NCBI RefSeq assembly: GCF_013031405.1
Contig: NZ_WPZY01000004.1
Span: 372,001-436,000, forward strand
Reading direction: 5' to 3'
DNA from: Ruegeria sp. HKCCD8929
GTDB taxonomy: Bacteria > Pseudomonadota > Alphaproteobacteria > Rhodobacterales > Rhodobacteraceae
Length of the DNA stretch: 64,000 bases
The notes below the pieces were generated by a model, which saw nothing but the letters and a program-made list of their open reading frames with translations, was not told the origin of the DNA and did no database searches. Made by a program: the position numbers and the translations under genes. Positions 8,284 to 18,261 of the stretch are shown in pieces; position 1 is the stretch's first letter, and each line of letters starts with the position of its first letter.

Positions 8284-8303
8284 TTTTGCAACCGGTTGCA
8301 AAA
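8284..8303. promoter_or_regulatory. Perfect 20-bp LacI-type palindrome upstream of the inositol transporter
   Basis: TTTTGCAACCGGTTGCAAAA is a perfect palindrome with the central CG and TGCAA arms typical of LacI/GalR-family operators. It overlaps a plausible -35 element (TTGCAA, 8296-8301), and a TACCTT-like -10 lies at 8320-8325. A bound repressor would therefore block the promoter of the transporter-iol operon. No LacI-family gene is present in the window. Confidence 0.65.
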
Positions 8304-8393
8304 ATGACCGAGGTGTGTTTACCTTAGGTTGGGGTTGCGGGCTGGAACCGCACTTTCGCCATCAAGAATAGTGTTAAATCTGGGAGGATACTC

Positions 8394-9344
8394 ATGACTT
8401 CACTGGTAAGGAAACTGGCCTTTGCCACGGCGCTTGTCGCCGCGCCATTCATGGCCGTCACCACCGCGTCGGCTGAGGGCGAGAAATACGTTCTGGTCAG
8501 CCATGCGCCGGACAGCGACAGCTGGTGGAACACGATCAAGAACGGCATCGCGCTGGCGGGCGAGCAGATGGGGGTCGAGGTCGAGTATCGCAACCCGCCC
8601 ACCGGTGACATCGCCGACATGGCGCGAATCATCGAACAGGCAACGGCCTCGGGGCCGAACGGCATTATCACCACTCTGGCCGACTACGACGTGCTGAGCG
8701 GCCCGATTCAGGCAGCGGTGGATTCCGGCGTCGACGTAATCATCATGAACACCGGCAGCCCGGATCAGGCCCGCGAGCTTGGCGCGCTAATGTATGTGGG
8801 TCAGCCGGAATATGACGCCGGTTATGCGGCCGGGCAGCGGGCCAAGGGCGACGGCGTGACCTCGTTCCTGTGCGTGAACCACACCATCCAACAGCCGACC
8901 TTGGCCGAGCGCTGCCAGGGCTTTGCCGACGGCCTGGGCGTGGAACTGGGTGCGGCGATGCTGGACAGCGGCACCGACCCGGCGGAAGTCAAGAACAAGG
9001 TGCTGGCTTATCTGTCGGCCAATCCAGACACCGACGCGATCCTGACCCTGGGTCCGGTTTCGGCTGACCCGACCATTCTGGCGGTGGAAGAGGCTGGTCT
9101 GGCCGGTGAGATCTACTTCGGTACGTTCGATCTGGGCGACGAAATCGTCAAGGCGATCAAGTCGGGCACCATCAACTGGGGCATCGACCAGCAGCCGTTC
9201 CTGCAGGCCTATCTGCCGGTGGTGATCCTGACCAACTATCACCGCTATGGCGTGCTGCCGGGCAACAACATCAACTCGGGTCCGGGCTTTGTCACCGCTG
9301 ACGGGCTGACCCTGGTCGAAAAGTTTGCGGGCGAATACCGCTAA
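8394..9344 (+). CDS. Periplasmic sugar-binding protein of a CUT2 ABC transporter, probably inositol-binding
   Basis: The 316-residue product is exported by an N-terminal signal peptide (cleavage likely after residue 27, TASA) and has the two-lobed type I sugar-binding fold of the ribose-binding family. It begins the mature chain with KYVLVSHAPDSDSWWNTIKNG, and includes DPAEVKNKVLAYLSANPDTDAI and the hinge region FDLGDEIVKAI. Its position before a CUT2 permease, an ATPase and iol genes points to myo-inositol or a related cyclitol, like Caulobacter IbpA. A GGGAGGA-type ribosome site precedes the ATG. A terminator-like hairpin follows the gene, which would make binding protein more abundant than the membrane components. 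Confidence 0.88.
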   Translation: MTSLVRKLAFATALVAAPFMAVTTASAEGEKYVLVSHAPDSDSWWNTIKNGIALAGEQMGVEVEYRNPPTGDIADMARIIEQATASGPNGIITTLADYDVLSGPIQAAVDSGVDVIIMNTGSPDQARELGALMYVGQPEYDAGYAAGQRAKGDGVTSFLCVNHTIQQPTLAERCQGFADGLGVELGAAMLDSGTDPAEVKNKVLAYLSANPDTDAILTLGPVSADPTILAVEEAGLAGEIYFGTFDLGDEIVKAIKSGTINWGIDQQPFLQAYLPVVILTNYHRYGVLPGNNINSGPGFVTADGLTLVEKFAGEYR

Positions 9345-9358
9345 CACGTGAACGGATC

Positions 9359-9389
9359 GGGCGGCCAATGGGAATCGGCCGCCCTTTTT
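9359..9389 (+). terminator. Intra-operon terminator/attenuator between binding protein and permease
   Basis: GGGCGGCC and GGCCGCCC form a perfect 8-bp stem with a 10-base loop followed by TTTTT. This is a textbook intrinsic terminator placed inside the transporter operon. Partial read-through would give high binding-protein and low permease/ATPase expression, a known arrangement in ABC importer operons. Confidence 0.75.
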
Positions 9390-9422
9390 CCATCCAAAAT
9401 CCGGACAACGAGAGGTCCCGAC

Positions 9423-10547
9423 ATGACCGACTCCCCTAATCAACCCGCAGCTGTCGACGAGCGTATCAAGGAACGTTCGCCTCTGCGCGAGGCCCTTATC
9501 CGCCCCGAACTGGGTGGGATCATGGGCACTGCCATCGTCTTTGTGCTGTTTCTGCTTTTCGCCTCGGACTCAGGCATGTTCAACAGCCAGGGTATCCTCA
9601 ATTGGTCCCAAGTTTCCGCGCAATTCATGATCATCGCCGTCGGTGCGTGTCTGCTGATGATTGCGGGCGAGTTCGATCTGTCCGTGGGCTCGATGATCGG
9701 CTTTTGCGGCATGATGATCGCCATCTTCTCGGTCACCATGGGCTGGCCGGTCTGGCTTGCCATCATCGTCACCTTCGCCCTTTGCATCGCAATCGGTGCG
9801 CTGAACGGCTTTATCGTGATCCGCACCGGGTTGCCGAGTTTCATCGTGACGCTGGCCTTTTTGTTCATCCTGCGGGGCTTCACCATCTACCTGCCGCAAA
9901 CGCTGGAACGCAAAACCATCATCGGCGGAGTCAAGGACGCAGCCGAGGGGGATTGGCTGGCGGCCATCTTCGGCGGCAAGATCCTGACCGGACTGTTCCA
10001 GTGGATGGGCGACGCGGGCATCATCGCCACCTTCGAACGCGGCTCTAACATTGGCAAACCGGTCGTTGATGGCCTGCCCATGCTCATCGTCTGGGCCATC
10101 GTGCTGATCATCTTCGGCCACATCCTGCTGACCCGCACCAAGTTCGGGAACTGGATCTTTGCCTCGGGTGGCGACGCCGAAGCGGCCCGCAACTCGGGTG
10201 TGCCGGTCAACCGTGTCAAGATCCTGATGTTCATGTTCACCGCCTTCTGCGCCTGTGTTTTCGCCACCTGTCAGGTGATGGAGTTCGGCTCAGCCGGGGC
10301 CGATCGCGGCCTGCTCAAGGAATTCGAGGCGATCATCGCCGTGGTCATTGGCGGTGCGCTGCTGACCGGCGGCTATGGCTCGGTCATCGGGGCGGCGCTG
10401 GGCGCGCTGATCTTTGGCGTGGTGCAGCAAGGTCTGTTCTTTGCCGGGGTCGAAAGCTCGCTGTTCCGGGTGTTCCTGGGTGTGATCCTGCTCTTCGCGG
10501 TGATCCTGAACACCTATATCCGCCGCATCATCACTGGGGAGCGTTAA
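9423..10547 (+). CDS. CUT2-family ABC transporter permease, probably for inositol
   Basis: The 374-residue integral membrane protein belongs to the ribose/inositol (BPD_transp_2) permease family. It has about eight to ten hydrophobic segments, the conserved stretch [20 protein letters not shown] and a C-terminal block with [20 protein letters not shown]. It forms the translocation path for the sugar bound by the upstream periplasmic protein. The region near residues 155-200 has a longer loop than short permeases. The start at 9423 has an AGAGG site; the longer frame from 9348 covers the terminator hairpin and is rejected. The stop is followed one base later by the ATPase start. Confidence 0.88.
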   Translation: MTDSPNQPAAVDERIKERSPLREALIRPELGGIMGTAIVFVLFLLFASDSGMFNSQGILNWSQVSAQFMIIAVGACLLMIAGEFDLSVGSMIGFCGMMIAIFSVTMGWPVWLAIIVTFALCIAIGALNGFIVIRTGLPSFIVTLAFLFILRGFTIYLPQTLERKTIIGGVKDAAEGDWLAAIFGGKILTGLFQWMGDAGIIATFERGSNIGKPVVDGLPMLIVWAIVLIIFGHILLTRTKFGNWIFASGGDAEAARNSGVPVNRVKILMFMFTAFCACVFATCQVMEFGSAGADRGLLKEFEAIIAVVIGGALLTGGYGSVIGAALGALIFGVVQQGLFFAGVESSLFRVFLGVILLFAVILNTYIRRIITGER

Positions 10548-10548
10548 G

Positions 10549-11328
10549 ATGTCTGAACCTATCATCCAGATGAAGAACATCGAAAAGCACTTTGGCAGTG
10601 TGATCGCTCTGGCCGGCGTCTCGGTCGACGTGTTCGGAGGTGAATGCCACTGCCTGCTGGGCGACAATGGTGCTGGCAAGTCGACCTTCATCAAGACCAT
10701 GTCTGGTGTGCACAAACCGACGGCGGGCGAGATCTTCTTCGAAGGTCAACCCATGAGCTTTGCCGACCCCCGCGATGCAATTGCGGCGGGCATCGCCACC
10801 GTGCACCAGCATCTGGCGATGATCCCGCTGATGTCGGTCAGCCGGAACTTCTTCATGGGCAACGAACCGGTCAAAAGCGTCGGGCCGCTGAAGTTCTTCG
10901 ACCATGACTACGCCAATCGCGTGACCATGGAAGAGATGCGCAAGATGGGCATCAACCTGCGCGGTCCGGATCAGGCGGTCGGCACCCTGTCGGGTGGTGA
11001 GCGTCAGACCGTGGCCATTGCACGCGCGGTCCACTTCGGCGCCAAGGTGCTGATCCTGGACGAACCGACCTCGGCCCTGGGCGTGCGGCAGACGTCGAAC
11101 GTGCTGGCCACCATCGACAAGGTGCGGAAACAGGGTATTGGGGTGGTGTTCATCACCCACAACGTGCGCCATGCCATGGCGGTGGGCGACCGGTTCACCG
11201 TGCTCAATCGCGGCAAGACGCTGGGCACCGCGATGAAGGGTGAAATCGAGCACGAAGAGTTGCAGGACATGATGGCCGGGGGGCAGGAACTGGCCCAACT
11301 CGAAGGGAGCCTGGGAGGCACCGTATGA
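10549..11328 (+). CDS. ABC transporter ATPase of the inositol uptake system
   Basis: This is a 259-residue single-domain ATPase. It has Walker [10 protein letters not shown] (residues 38-46), the signature LSGGERQ, Walker [13 protein letters not shown], and the H-loop ITHN. CUT2 systems often use a double-length ATPase, but this one has a single nucleotide-binding domain and would act as a homodimer. It lies one base after the permease and overlaps iolC by four bases (ATGA), so translation is probably coupled. Substrate is inferred from the iol context. Confidence 0.92.
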   Translation: MSEPIIQMKNIEKHFGSVIALAGVSVDVFGGECHCLLGDNGAGKSTFIKTMSGVHKPTAGEIFFEGQPMSFADPRDAIAAGIATVHQHLAMIPLMSVSRNFFMGNEPVKSVGPLKFFDHDYANRVTMEEMRKMGINLRGPDQAVGTLSGGERQTVAIARAVHFGAKVLILDEPTSALGVRQTSNVLATIDKVRKQGIGVVFITHNVRHAMAVGDRFTVLNRGKTLGTAMKGEIEHEELQDMMAGGQELAQLEGSLGGTV

Positions 11329-13235
11329 AGGCGCTCGACGTCATCACGATCGGTCGCTCGTCTGTGGACCTCTACGGGGCACAGGTGGGCGGCCGGTTGG
11401 AGGAAATGTCCTCGTTCAACAAATATATCGGCGGCTCGCCAACCAACATTGCGGCGGGCACCGCGCGGTTGGGCCTGAAATCGGCTCTGATCACCCGGGT
11501 CGGGGATGAGCATATGGGTCGGTTCATCCGCGAGGAACTGGCACGTGAAGGCGTCGATGTGCGTGGTGTCAAAACCGATCCCGAGCGCCTGACCGCGTTG
11601 GTGTTGCTGGGCATCCGCGATCAGGAGCAATTCCCGCTGATCTTCTACCGCGAGAACTGTGCCGATATGGGCCTGTGCGAGGATGACATCGACCCTGCTT
11701 TCATTGCCGAGGCGCGCGCGGTGGTGGCGACTGGTACGCATCTGAGCCATCCGCAGGTTGAGGCCGCAACGCTGAAGGCGCTGCAACTGGCCCGCGAGAA
11801 CGGCGCCCAGACGGCTCTGGATATTGATTACCGCCCCAATCTCTGGGGCGTGGCCGGCCATGGCGAGGGTGAGAGCCGCTATGTGGAAAGCGCCCAGGTC
11901 ACCGAGAAACTGCAATCGACTCTGCACCTGTTTGATTTGATCGTCGGCACCGAAGAGGAATTCCATATCGCGGGCGGCACGACAGACACCATCGCCGCGT
12001 TGCGCGCCGTCCGCGCGGTTTCCGACGCGGTGCTGGTGTGCAAACGCGGCCCGATGGGCGCCTCGGCCTTCACCGGCGCCATCCCCGATACGCTGGATCA
12101 GGGCCAGATCGGCCCCGGCTTCCCCATCGACGTGTTTAATGTGCTGGGCGCAGGCGACGGGTTCATGTCGGGCCTGCTGAAAGGCTGGCTGGATGGTGAG
12201 GACTGGCCCACCGCGCTGGGCTACGCCAATGCCTGCGGCGCTTTCGCGGTCAGCCGCCATGGCTGCACACCTGCCTATCCCAGTTGGGAGGAACTGCGGT
12301 TCTTCCTGAACCGAGGCGTCAAGGAAAAGGCCCTGCGCAAGGATGGCGAATTGGAACAGTTGCACTGGTCCACCAACCGCAAGGGCGACTGGCCCGAGAT
12401 GCGGGTCTTTGCCTTCGATCACCGCATCCAATTCGAAGAGATGGACGGCGCCACGCCTGCAAAGATCGGCGAGTTTAAGTCGCTCTGCCTCGATGCGGTC
12501 ATGCAGGTGGCGAAAGGTAATTCCGGCTATGGCCTGCTGTGCGACTCGCGCCTGGGTCGCGATGCACTCTACAAGGCTGCCGGTCAGGGGCTGTGGATCG
12601 GCCATCCAGTGGAATGGCCCGCCTCGCGCCCCCTGACGCTAGAGCCTGAGATTGGCGAGGATTTCGGCGGGCTGGCCGAGTGGCCGCTGGAACATGTGGT
12701 CAAATGCCTGTGCTTCTATCACCCCGATGACAGCGACGAGATGAAGGCCAGGCAAGAGGACGTGGTCAAACGCCTGTTTGCCGCCGCCCGCCGCAACCGG
12801 CTGGAATTCCTGCTTGAGGTGATCCCGTCCAAGGTCGGCCCCGTTGACGCAGCCACCACCCCGGCGATCATCCAGCGGTTCTACGATATCGGTGTCTACC
12901 CCGACTGGTGGAAGCTGGAACCCTTCAAGACAGATGCCGAATGGGCCGCCGTGGTAGATGCGATCGAACGCAATGACGCCCACACCCGCGGCATCGTGGT
13001 GCTGGGCCTGGACGCGCCCTCGGAAGAGCTGTTTGCCTCATTCGCGCAGGCGGCGAAATTCGATCTGGTCAAGGGCTTTGCCGTAGGTCGCACCATATTC
13101 GGCGATGCGGCGCCGGCCTGGCTGGCGGGTGCGATCACGGATGATGAGGCCGTCGGGCAGATGGCAAAGAAATACTCAGATCTTTGCGTGGTCTGGAATC
13201 AGGCGCGCGCGCAAGCAAAGGAACAGGCGGCATGA
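11325..13235 (+). CDS. iolC: Bifunctional IolC: 5-dehydro-2-deoxygluconokinase fused to an aldolase-like DUF2090 domain
   Basis: Residues about 1-320 are a PfkB-type sugar kinase, with the N-terminal [15 protein letters not shown] motif near residue 35 and the catalytic [10 protein letters not shown] motif near 274. It phosphorylates 5-dehydro-2-deoxy-D-gluconate. Residues about 325-636 form a DUF2090 domain, annotated in related proteins as the 5-dehydro-2-deoxyphosphogluconate aldolase that yields dihydroxyacetone phosphate and malonate semialdehyde. The fusion explains why no separate iolJ is seen. The gene is translationally coupled to the ATPase upstream and iolD downstream through ATGA overlaps. 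Confidence 0.93.
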   Translation: MKALDVITIGRSSVDLYGAQVGGRLEEMSSFNKYIGGSPTNIAAGTARLGLKSALITRVGDEHMGRFIREELAREGVDVRGVKTDPERLTALVLLGIRDQEQFPLIFYRENCADMGLCEDDIDPAFIAEARAVVATGTHLSHPQVEAATLKALQLARENGAQTALDIDYRPNLWGVAGHGEGESRYVESAQVTEKLQSTLHLFDLIVGTEEEFHIAGGTTDTIAALRAVRAVSDAVLVCKRGPMGASAFTGAIPDTLDQGQIGPGFPIDVFNVLGAGDGFMSGLLKGWLDGEDWPTALGYANACGAFAVSRHGCTPAYPSWEELRFFLNRGVKEKALRKDGELEQLHWSTNRKGDWPEMRVFAFDHRIQFEEMDGATPAKIGEFKSLCLDAVMQVAKGNSGYGLLCDSRLGRDALYKAAGQGLWIGHPVEWPASRPLTLEPEIGEDFGGLAEWPLEHVVKCLCFYHPDDSDEMKARQEDVVKRLFAAARRNRLEFLLEVIPSKVGPVDAATTPAIIQRFYDIGVYPDWWKLEPFKTDAEWAAVVDAIERNDAHTRGIVVLGLDAPSEELFASFAQAAKFDLVKGFAVGRTIFGDAAPAWLAGAITDDEAVGQMAKKYSDLCVVWNQARAQAKEQAA

Positions 13236-15058
13236 GAACGACCCGGCTAACGGCGGCACAGGCGATGGTCCGCTATCTCTCGGTGCAATTGAACGAGGAT
13301 GGCGAACCCTTCATCGCCGGGGTCTGGGCGATCTTCGGACACGGCAATGTCGCCGGTCTGGGCGAGGCGCTTTATGCCGCGCGCAACACGCTGCAAACCT
13401 ACCGGGGGCACAACGAGCAGACCATGGCGCACGCCGCCATCGCCTATACCAAGCAGTCCAGACGGCGGCGTGCGATGGCCGTCACCTCCTCTATCGGCCC
13501 AGGCGCCACAAACATGGTGACCGCCGCAGCACTCGCCCATGTGAACCGCCTGCCGCTGCTGCTGCTGCCCGGCGATGTATTCGCAAATCGCGGCCCCGAT
13601 CCTGTCCTGCAACAGATCGAAGATTTTGGCGACGGTACCATCAGCGCCAATGACTGTTTTCGCCCGGTCAGCCGCTATTTCGACCGCATCACTCGGCCCG
13701 AGCAGTTGCTGACCGCGCTGCCGCGCGCCTTCGCCACCATGACCGACCCCGCCGAATGCGGTCCGGTGACGCTGGCCTTCTGTCAGGATGTGCAGGCCGA
13801 GGCCTATGACTGGCCCGAGAGCTTCTTCGACAAAAGAACCTGGCACCAGCGTCGCGTGCGTCCCGATGAAAGAGAGCTCGCGCGGGTTGCAAACGCTGTG
13901 AAAGCCGCGAAAAGCCCGGTGATCGTCGCAGGCGGTGGGGTGCATTACTCGGGCGCTTGCGCTGAATTGCAGGCCTTCGCCGAGAAGCACCAGATCCCGG
14001 TGGTCGAAAGCCAGGCGGGCAAGTCGGTCCTGGCCTGGGATCACCCGCTGAACCTCGGCCCCGTGGGCGTCACTGGCGCCTCCAGCGCCAACGCCGTTTG
14101 CGAAGAGGCCGATCTGGTGCTGGGCGTCGGCACCCGCTTTCAGGACTTCACCACCGGTTCGTGGGCGCTGTTCAAGAACCCCGTCCGCCAACTGGTCAGC
14201 CTGAATGTCGCCGCCTACGACGCGGTCAAACACGGCGCGTTGCCGCTCATGGCCGATGCCCGGATCGGGTTGCAGGAACTCGGAGCGGCTCTAGGCGATT
14301 ATGCCGCCTCGGCCCCCGACGCCACGCTCAAATCGAGCTGGTTCGCGGCGGTCGACCCGCTGACCAACGCGCCCGCAGACGGCAATGCCCTCCCCACCGA
14401 CCAGCAGGTAATCGGTGCTGTGCAACGCGCAAGCGGCCCGGACACGGTGGTGATGTGCGCCGCCGGGACCATGCCGGGAGAGCTGCACACGCTGTGGAAA
14501 GCCCCTCGCCCCGGCGCCTATCACATGGAATACGGCTATTCCTGCATGGGGTACGAGATCGCGGGCGCCATGGGCATCAAGATGGCCGAGCCCGACCGCG
14601 ACGTGGTCTGCATGATCGGCGACGGGTCCTATATGATGGCCAATTCCGAGCTTGCAACGGCAGTGATGATGGGTGTGAAAATCACCGTTGTGATCACCGA
14701 CAACCGTGGCTTCGGCTGCATCAACCGGCTGCAAATGGGCACCGGCGGGGCCGAGTTCAACAACCTACTCGATCATGCACATCACGAAAACCCCTCGAAT
14801 ATCGACTTTGCGGCCCATGCCGCGTCGATGGGGGCGGCCTCGGTCCATGTCGGCTCGATTGCCGAGTTGGAGGACGCGCTGGCCCGTGCCAAGGCCGCTA
14901 CAGGCCCCTTCGTCGTCGTGATCGACACCGACCCCTATCCCAGCACACCGGATGGTGGGCATTGGTGGGACGTGGCGGTGCCCGAAGTCAGCGACCGCGA
15001 CGAGGTCAACGCAGCCCGCAAGGGATACGAGACCGCCCTGCGCGCCCGGCTGAACTGA
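13232..15058 (+). CDS. iolD: IolD, 3D-(3,5/4)-trihydroxycyclohexane-1,2-dione hydrolase
   Basis: IolD is a thiamine-diphosphate enzyme that hydrolytically opens the ring of the trihydroxycyclohexane-dione to 5-deoxy-glucuronate. The 608-residue product has three ThDP-fold domains. The Pyr domain carries a glutamate in [13 protein letters not shown] near residue 59, the middle domain is Rossmann-like, and the PP domain has the GDG..N cofactor motif near residues 460-490 ([16 protein letters not shown], then TDNRG). The start at 13232 overlaps the iolC stop; an upstream frame from 13184 is rejected because it lies inside iolC. It is followed by 85 bp with two hairpins before iolE. Confidence 0.95.
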   Translation: MRTTRLTAAQAMVRYLSVQLNEDGEPFIAGVWAIFGHGNVAGLGEALYAARNTLQTYRGHNEQTMAHAAIAYTKQSRRRRAMAVTSSIGPGATNMVTAAALAHVNRLPLLLLPGDVFANRGPDPVLQQIEDFGDGTISANDCFRPVSRYFDRITRPEQLLTALPRAFATMTDPAECGPVTLAFCQDVQAEAYDWPESFFDKRTWHQRRVRPDERELARVANAVKAAKSPVIVAGGGVHYSGACAELQAFAEKHQIPVVESQAGKSVLAWDHPLNLGPVGVTGASSANAVCEEADLVLGVGTRFQDFTTGSWALFKNPVRQLVSLNVAAYDAVKHGALPLMADARIGLQELGAALGDYAASAPDATLKSSWFAAVDPLTNAPADGNALPTDQQVIGAVQRASGPDTVVMCAAGTMPGELHTLWKAPRPGAYHMEYGYSCMGYEIAGAMGIKMAEPDRDVVCMIGDGSYMMANSELATAVMMGVKITVVITDNRGFGCINRLQMGTGGAEFNNLLDHAHHENPSNIDFAAHAASMGAASVHVGSIAELEDALARAKAATGPFVVVIDTDPYPSTPDGGHWWDVAVPEVSDRDEVNAARKGYETALRARLN

Positions 15059-15064
15059 ACGCCC

Positions 15065-15117
15065 GCCCGGCGGCACCGCCGGGCCGCACGGACCCATCGG
15101 GTGGCGCCAACACCCGA
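15065..15117. repeat. Two hairpins in the iolD-iolE gap
   Basis: GCCCGGCGG and CCGCCGGGC (15065-15084) form a perfect 9-bp stem with a two-base spacer. TCGGGTG and CACCCGA (15097-15117) form a second stem with a seven-base loop. Neither is followed by a T-tract, so they are more likely mRNA-processing or stability hairpins than terminators. This is the only sizeable non-coding gap in the iolC-iolB stretch. Confidence 0.5.
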
Positions 15118-15143
15118 CCGCAATACATGAACGGACACCTGCG

Positions 15144-16079
15144 ATGATCCTTTACGGCACCAACCCCATCGCCTGGGCCAATGACGACGACCAGTCTCTG
15201 GGCGCGCATATCCCGACCGAACAGATCCTGACCGAGGCCCACGAAATCGGCTTTGACGGCATCGAAAATGGCCACCGCTGGCCGCAGGACGACCCTGAGG
15301 CGCTGAAACAGTTGCTGGGCGGCTATGGCCTGAAATTCATCTCGGGCTGGCATTCGCTGAATCTGCTGGCCCATAGCGTTGAGGACGAAAAGGCCGCGAT
15401 CCAGCCGCATCTGGACAAGCTCAAGCACAATGATTGCGCCGTCTGCATCGCCTGCGAGACCTCGAACTCGGTGCAGGGCCTCAACGTGCCGGTGAATGAC
15501 GCCCCGGTTCTGTCAAACGAGGAGATGAGGGCGTTTGGCGCCAAGGTCGAAGAGGTCGCGCAATACTGCGCCGATCAGGGCATCGCGCTGGTCTATCACC
15601 ACCACATGGGCACCGTCGTGGAAACCCCGGATGAAATCGACGCCTTCATGGCCGCAACCGGCCCCGCCACCAAGCTGCTCTTCGATGCCGGCCATTGTTA
15701 TTTCGGGTCCAACGGCGCCGATCCCGCGCCGGTGTTGGAGAAATACGCGGACCGCGTCAGCCACTTCCACGCGAAGAACATGCGCCCGGCGGTCATGGCC
15801 GAGGTGCGCGAACGGGGTTTCTCGTTCATGGACGGCGTGCGCAAGGGTGTTTTCACCGTTCCCGGCGACGACGAGGGCGGCATCGACTTCGCCCCGCTGT
15901 TGAGCATTCTCAAGGACAAAGGGTACGAGGGTTGGCTGGTGATCGAGGCCGAACAGGATCCAGAGGTTCACAATCCGCTGCACTACCAGACGCTGGGCCT
16001 GAAATCCCTCAAACAGATGGCCAGAGAGGCCGGGCTCGACAGCGGCCAAACGACGGACCAGGGGAAGGAGCTGACATGA
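15144..16079 (+). CDS. iolE: IolE, 2-keto-myo-inositol dehydratase
   Basis: IolE removes water from 2-keto-myo-inositol to give trihydroxycyclohexane-dione, the substrate of IolD. The 311-residue product is an AP-endonuclease-2-like (xylose-isomerase-like) TIM barrel. Family features include the opening [17 protein letters not shown], a central [16 protein letters not shown] motif, [19 protein letters not shown] and the C-terminal LVIEAEQDP, which supply metal ligands. The ribosome site is weak, but the start matches family length. Its last four bases overlap the start of the dioxygenase gene. Confidence 0.94.
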   Translation: MILYGTNPIAWANDDDQSLGAHIPTEQILTEAHEIGFDGIENGHRWPQDDPEALKQLLGGYGLKFISGWHSLNLLAHSVEDEKAAIQPHLDKLKHNDCAVCIACETSNSVQGLNVPVNDAPVLSNEEMRAFGAKVEEVAQYCADQGIALVYHHHMGTVVETPDEIDAFMAATGPATKLLFDAGHCYFGSNGADPAPVLEKYADRVSHFHAKNMRPAVMAEVRERGFSFMDGVRKGVFTVPGDDEGGIDFAPLLSILKDKGYEGWLVIEAEQDPEVHNPLHYQTLGLKSLKQMAREAGLDSGQTTDQGKELT

Positions 16080-17251
16080 CACAGGCCGAAGCCGGGTATG
16101 TCGGGTATTACGATCGCAACGCTTGCGATCTGGATGAGTTTCGAACGCTGACCTCGCAGTCCCTCGCGCCAGAGGCCGTCCCGCACGCCGTCGAAGTGCA
16201 GAAGAACATACCGCTCTATGACATGACGGCTCTGCGCGACCGGCTGGAAACGCCCGCCGCGCGCAAGGCGTTGATGGCAGAATGGGCGTGGGTTTTGGGC
16301 CAATCGGCCGGGGTTCTGGTGTTGAAATCGGCCTATGCGGATAAAACTGTTCTCGACGAGGCCACACGGATTTTTGACGAGATCATCGCGCAGGAACGCG
16401 AGGCTTCCGGCGGGAAGGGCGACCACTTCGCCGCCGCCGGTGCGAATGACCGGATCTGGAACTCGGCCCAGAAACTCTGCGAACGGAATCCGGACGTTTT
16501 CGTGCGCTATTTCGGAAACACCCCGATTGCCGCCGTATGTGAGGCCTGGCTCGGCCCGAATTACCAGATGACGGCGCAGGTCAACCAGGTCCGGCCCGGC
16601 GGCACGGCGCAGCAGGCCCATCGCGACTATCATCTGGGCTTTCAGACGGAAGATATCGCTGCGGAATACCCTGCGCATATCCACCATCTCTCGGCGGTGC
16701 TGACCCTGCAAGGAGGGATCGCCCACACCAATATGCCGGTGGAAAGCGGGCCTACGAAGCTGCTGCCCTTCTCACAGCTCTTTACATCCGGCTACGTTGC
16801 CTGGCGGCGTGAGGATTTCCGCGAATATTTCGAGGGGAACTATGTGCAACTGCCGCTGCAAAAGGGCGACGCGGTATTCTTCAACCCAGCACTGTTTCAC
16901 GCCGCCGGCGCCAACACCAGCGCAGACATTCTGCGCATGGCGAACCTGCTGCAGGTCTCATGCGCTTTTGGCCGCGCCATGGAAAGCCTGGATCGGGCGG
17001 CGATGTCTGCCCTGCTTTATCCCGCGCTGGTTCGGCTCAAGGACCAACTGTCTGCCGGTGAAATCCGCGCTGCGATTGCTGCCGCTGCCGAAGGCTATTC
17101 CTTCCCCACCAATCTCGATCGCGACCCTCCGGTTGGTGGGCTGGCCCCCGAGACACAGGCAGCCCTTTTGACGCGGGCGCTTGACGTGGGGTGGAGCGCG
17201 GATCAGGTCAAAGCGGAACTGGACGCGCAAACCACACGGCGCGTCGCGTAA
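16076..17251 (+). CDS. Phytanoyl-CoA-dioxygenase-like Fe(II)/2-oxoglutarate oxygenase in the inositol operon
   Basis: The 391-residue product has the PhyH-type double-stranded beta-helix. The iron facial triad is visible as H182-x-D184 (in [10 protein letters not shown]) and H275 (in FHAAGAN), with R287 downstream as the likely 2-oxoglutarate carboxylate ligand, so it looks catalytically intact. It is translationally coupled to iolE (ATGA) and followed by iolB, so it is a true operon member, but it is not part of the standard inositol pathway. It may oxidise or demethylate an inositol derivative such as an O-methyl inositol; that is inference. The longer frame from 15695 is rejected because it lies inside iolE. 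Confidence 0.82.
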   Translation: MTQAEAGYVGYYDRNACDLDEFRTLTSQSLAPEAVPHAVEVQKNIPLYDMTALRDRLETPAARKALMAEWAWVLGQSAGVLVLKSAYADKTVLDEATRIFDEIIAQEREASGGKGDHFAAAGANDRIWNSAQKLCERNPDVFVRYFGNTPIAAVCEAWLGPNYQMTAQVNQVRPGGTAQQAHRDYHLGFQTEDIAAEYPAHIHHLSAVLTLQGGIAHTNMPVESGPTKLLPFSQLFTSGYVAWRREDFREYFEGNYVQLPLQKGDAVFFNPALFHAAGANTSADILRMANLLQVSCAFGRAMESLDRAAMSALLYPALVRLKDQLSAGEIRAAIAAAAEGYSFPTNLDRDPPVGGLAPETQAALLTRALDVGWSADQVKAELDAQTTRRVA

Positions 17252-17297
17252 ACCGGCGGGCCGATATGGCCCTGCATAAATGAAAAGGGGATGAACC

Positions 17298-18122
17298 GTG
17301 ACAGACCTTCTGCGCAAACTCGTTGCCGAAACCGGCAAGGTGCATGACATCACTCCCGCAAACGCCCGCGGACCGCAAAGCCCCGACTGGTCCTATGTGG
17401 GATTTGGCCTTTACCATCTGGAGGCCGGTGAAACCGTGGCCGAGCCCACCGGTGAGACCGAGGTGATCCTGGTACTGGTCGAGGGCAAGGCCAAGATCGC
17501 CTGCGATACCGCCGATTTCGGTGAACTGGGCGACCGGATGAGCGTGTTCGAAAGGACCCCACCTCATTGTGCCTATGTTCCGAACGAAAACAGCTGGTCC
17601 GCCACCGCCACCACCAAATGTGTGTTGGCGGTCTGTACAGCGCCGGGCAAAGGCAACCACCCGGCACAACGGCTGGGGCCCGATGGTATCGAGTTGACTC
17701 CACGTGGCAAGGAGCAGAACATGAGATATATCAACAACATCGCCATGGAAGGCCGTGATGTGGCCGACAGCCTTCTGGTGACCGAGGTGTTCACGCCGGA
17801 CGGCAACTGGTCCTCCTACCCCAGCCATCGTCATGACGAAGACGACTATCCCAACATGACGTACCTGGAGGAAACCTACTACCACCGGCTGAACCCATCC
17901 CAGGGCTTTGGCATTCAGCGGGTCTATTCCGAAGACGGCACGTTGGACGAGACCATGGCCGTCAGGGATGGCGACGTCGTTCTGGTTCCACGTGGTCACC
18001 ACCCCTGCGGCGCGCCCTATGGTTACGAGATGTACTACCTCAACGTTATGGCTGGGCCGCTGCGAAAATGGCGGTTCAAGAACGACCCCGATCACGACTG
18101 GATCGCACAGCGCGACGCCTGA
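17298..18122 (+). CDS. iolB: IolB, 5-deoxy-glucuronate isomerase
   Basis: IolB isomerises 5-deoxy-D-glucuronate, the product of IolD, to 5-dehydro-2-deoxy-D-gluconate, the substrate of the IolC kinase. The 274-residue product is a two-domain cupin with family motifs such as RYINNIAMEG, SSYPSHRHDEDDYPNMTYLEETYYHRLNP (shown in part here; it supplies metal ligands), and VPRGHHPCGAPYGYEMYYLNVMAG. The start is GTG with an AAAGGGG site. This is the last gene of the operon. It converges with flgI across 139 bp, where no clear terminator was found. iolA/mmsA, needed to finish the pathway, is not in the window. Confidence 0.95.
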   Translation: MTDLLRKLVAETGKVHDITPANARGPQSPDWSYVGFGLYHLEAGETVAEPTGETEVILVLVEGKAKIACDTADFGELGDRMSVFERTPPHCAYVPNENSWSATATTKCVLAVCTAPGKGNHPAQRLGPDGIELTPRGKEQNMRYINNIAMEGRDVADSLLVTEVFTPDGNWSSYPSHRHDEDDYPNMTYLEETYYHRLNPSQGFGIQRVYSEDGTLDETMAVRDGDVVLVPRGHHPCGAPYGYEMYYLNVMAGPLRKWRFKNDPDHDWIAQRDA

Positions 18123-18261
18123 GCTGGTCACTGTCTGGCAGCGGATCGCGCCGGTGTCTCGCCGAGACTTGCCACTCCAGTTTTTGACCAAGGGATTTCG
18201 CGCCGTTGCTGCTCGACCCCCTTCAACCCCATCAAAACTCTTGGGGTTGGTTACGAAGAGG

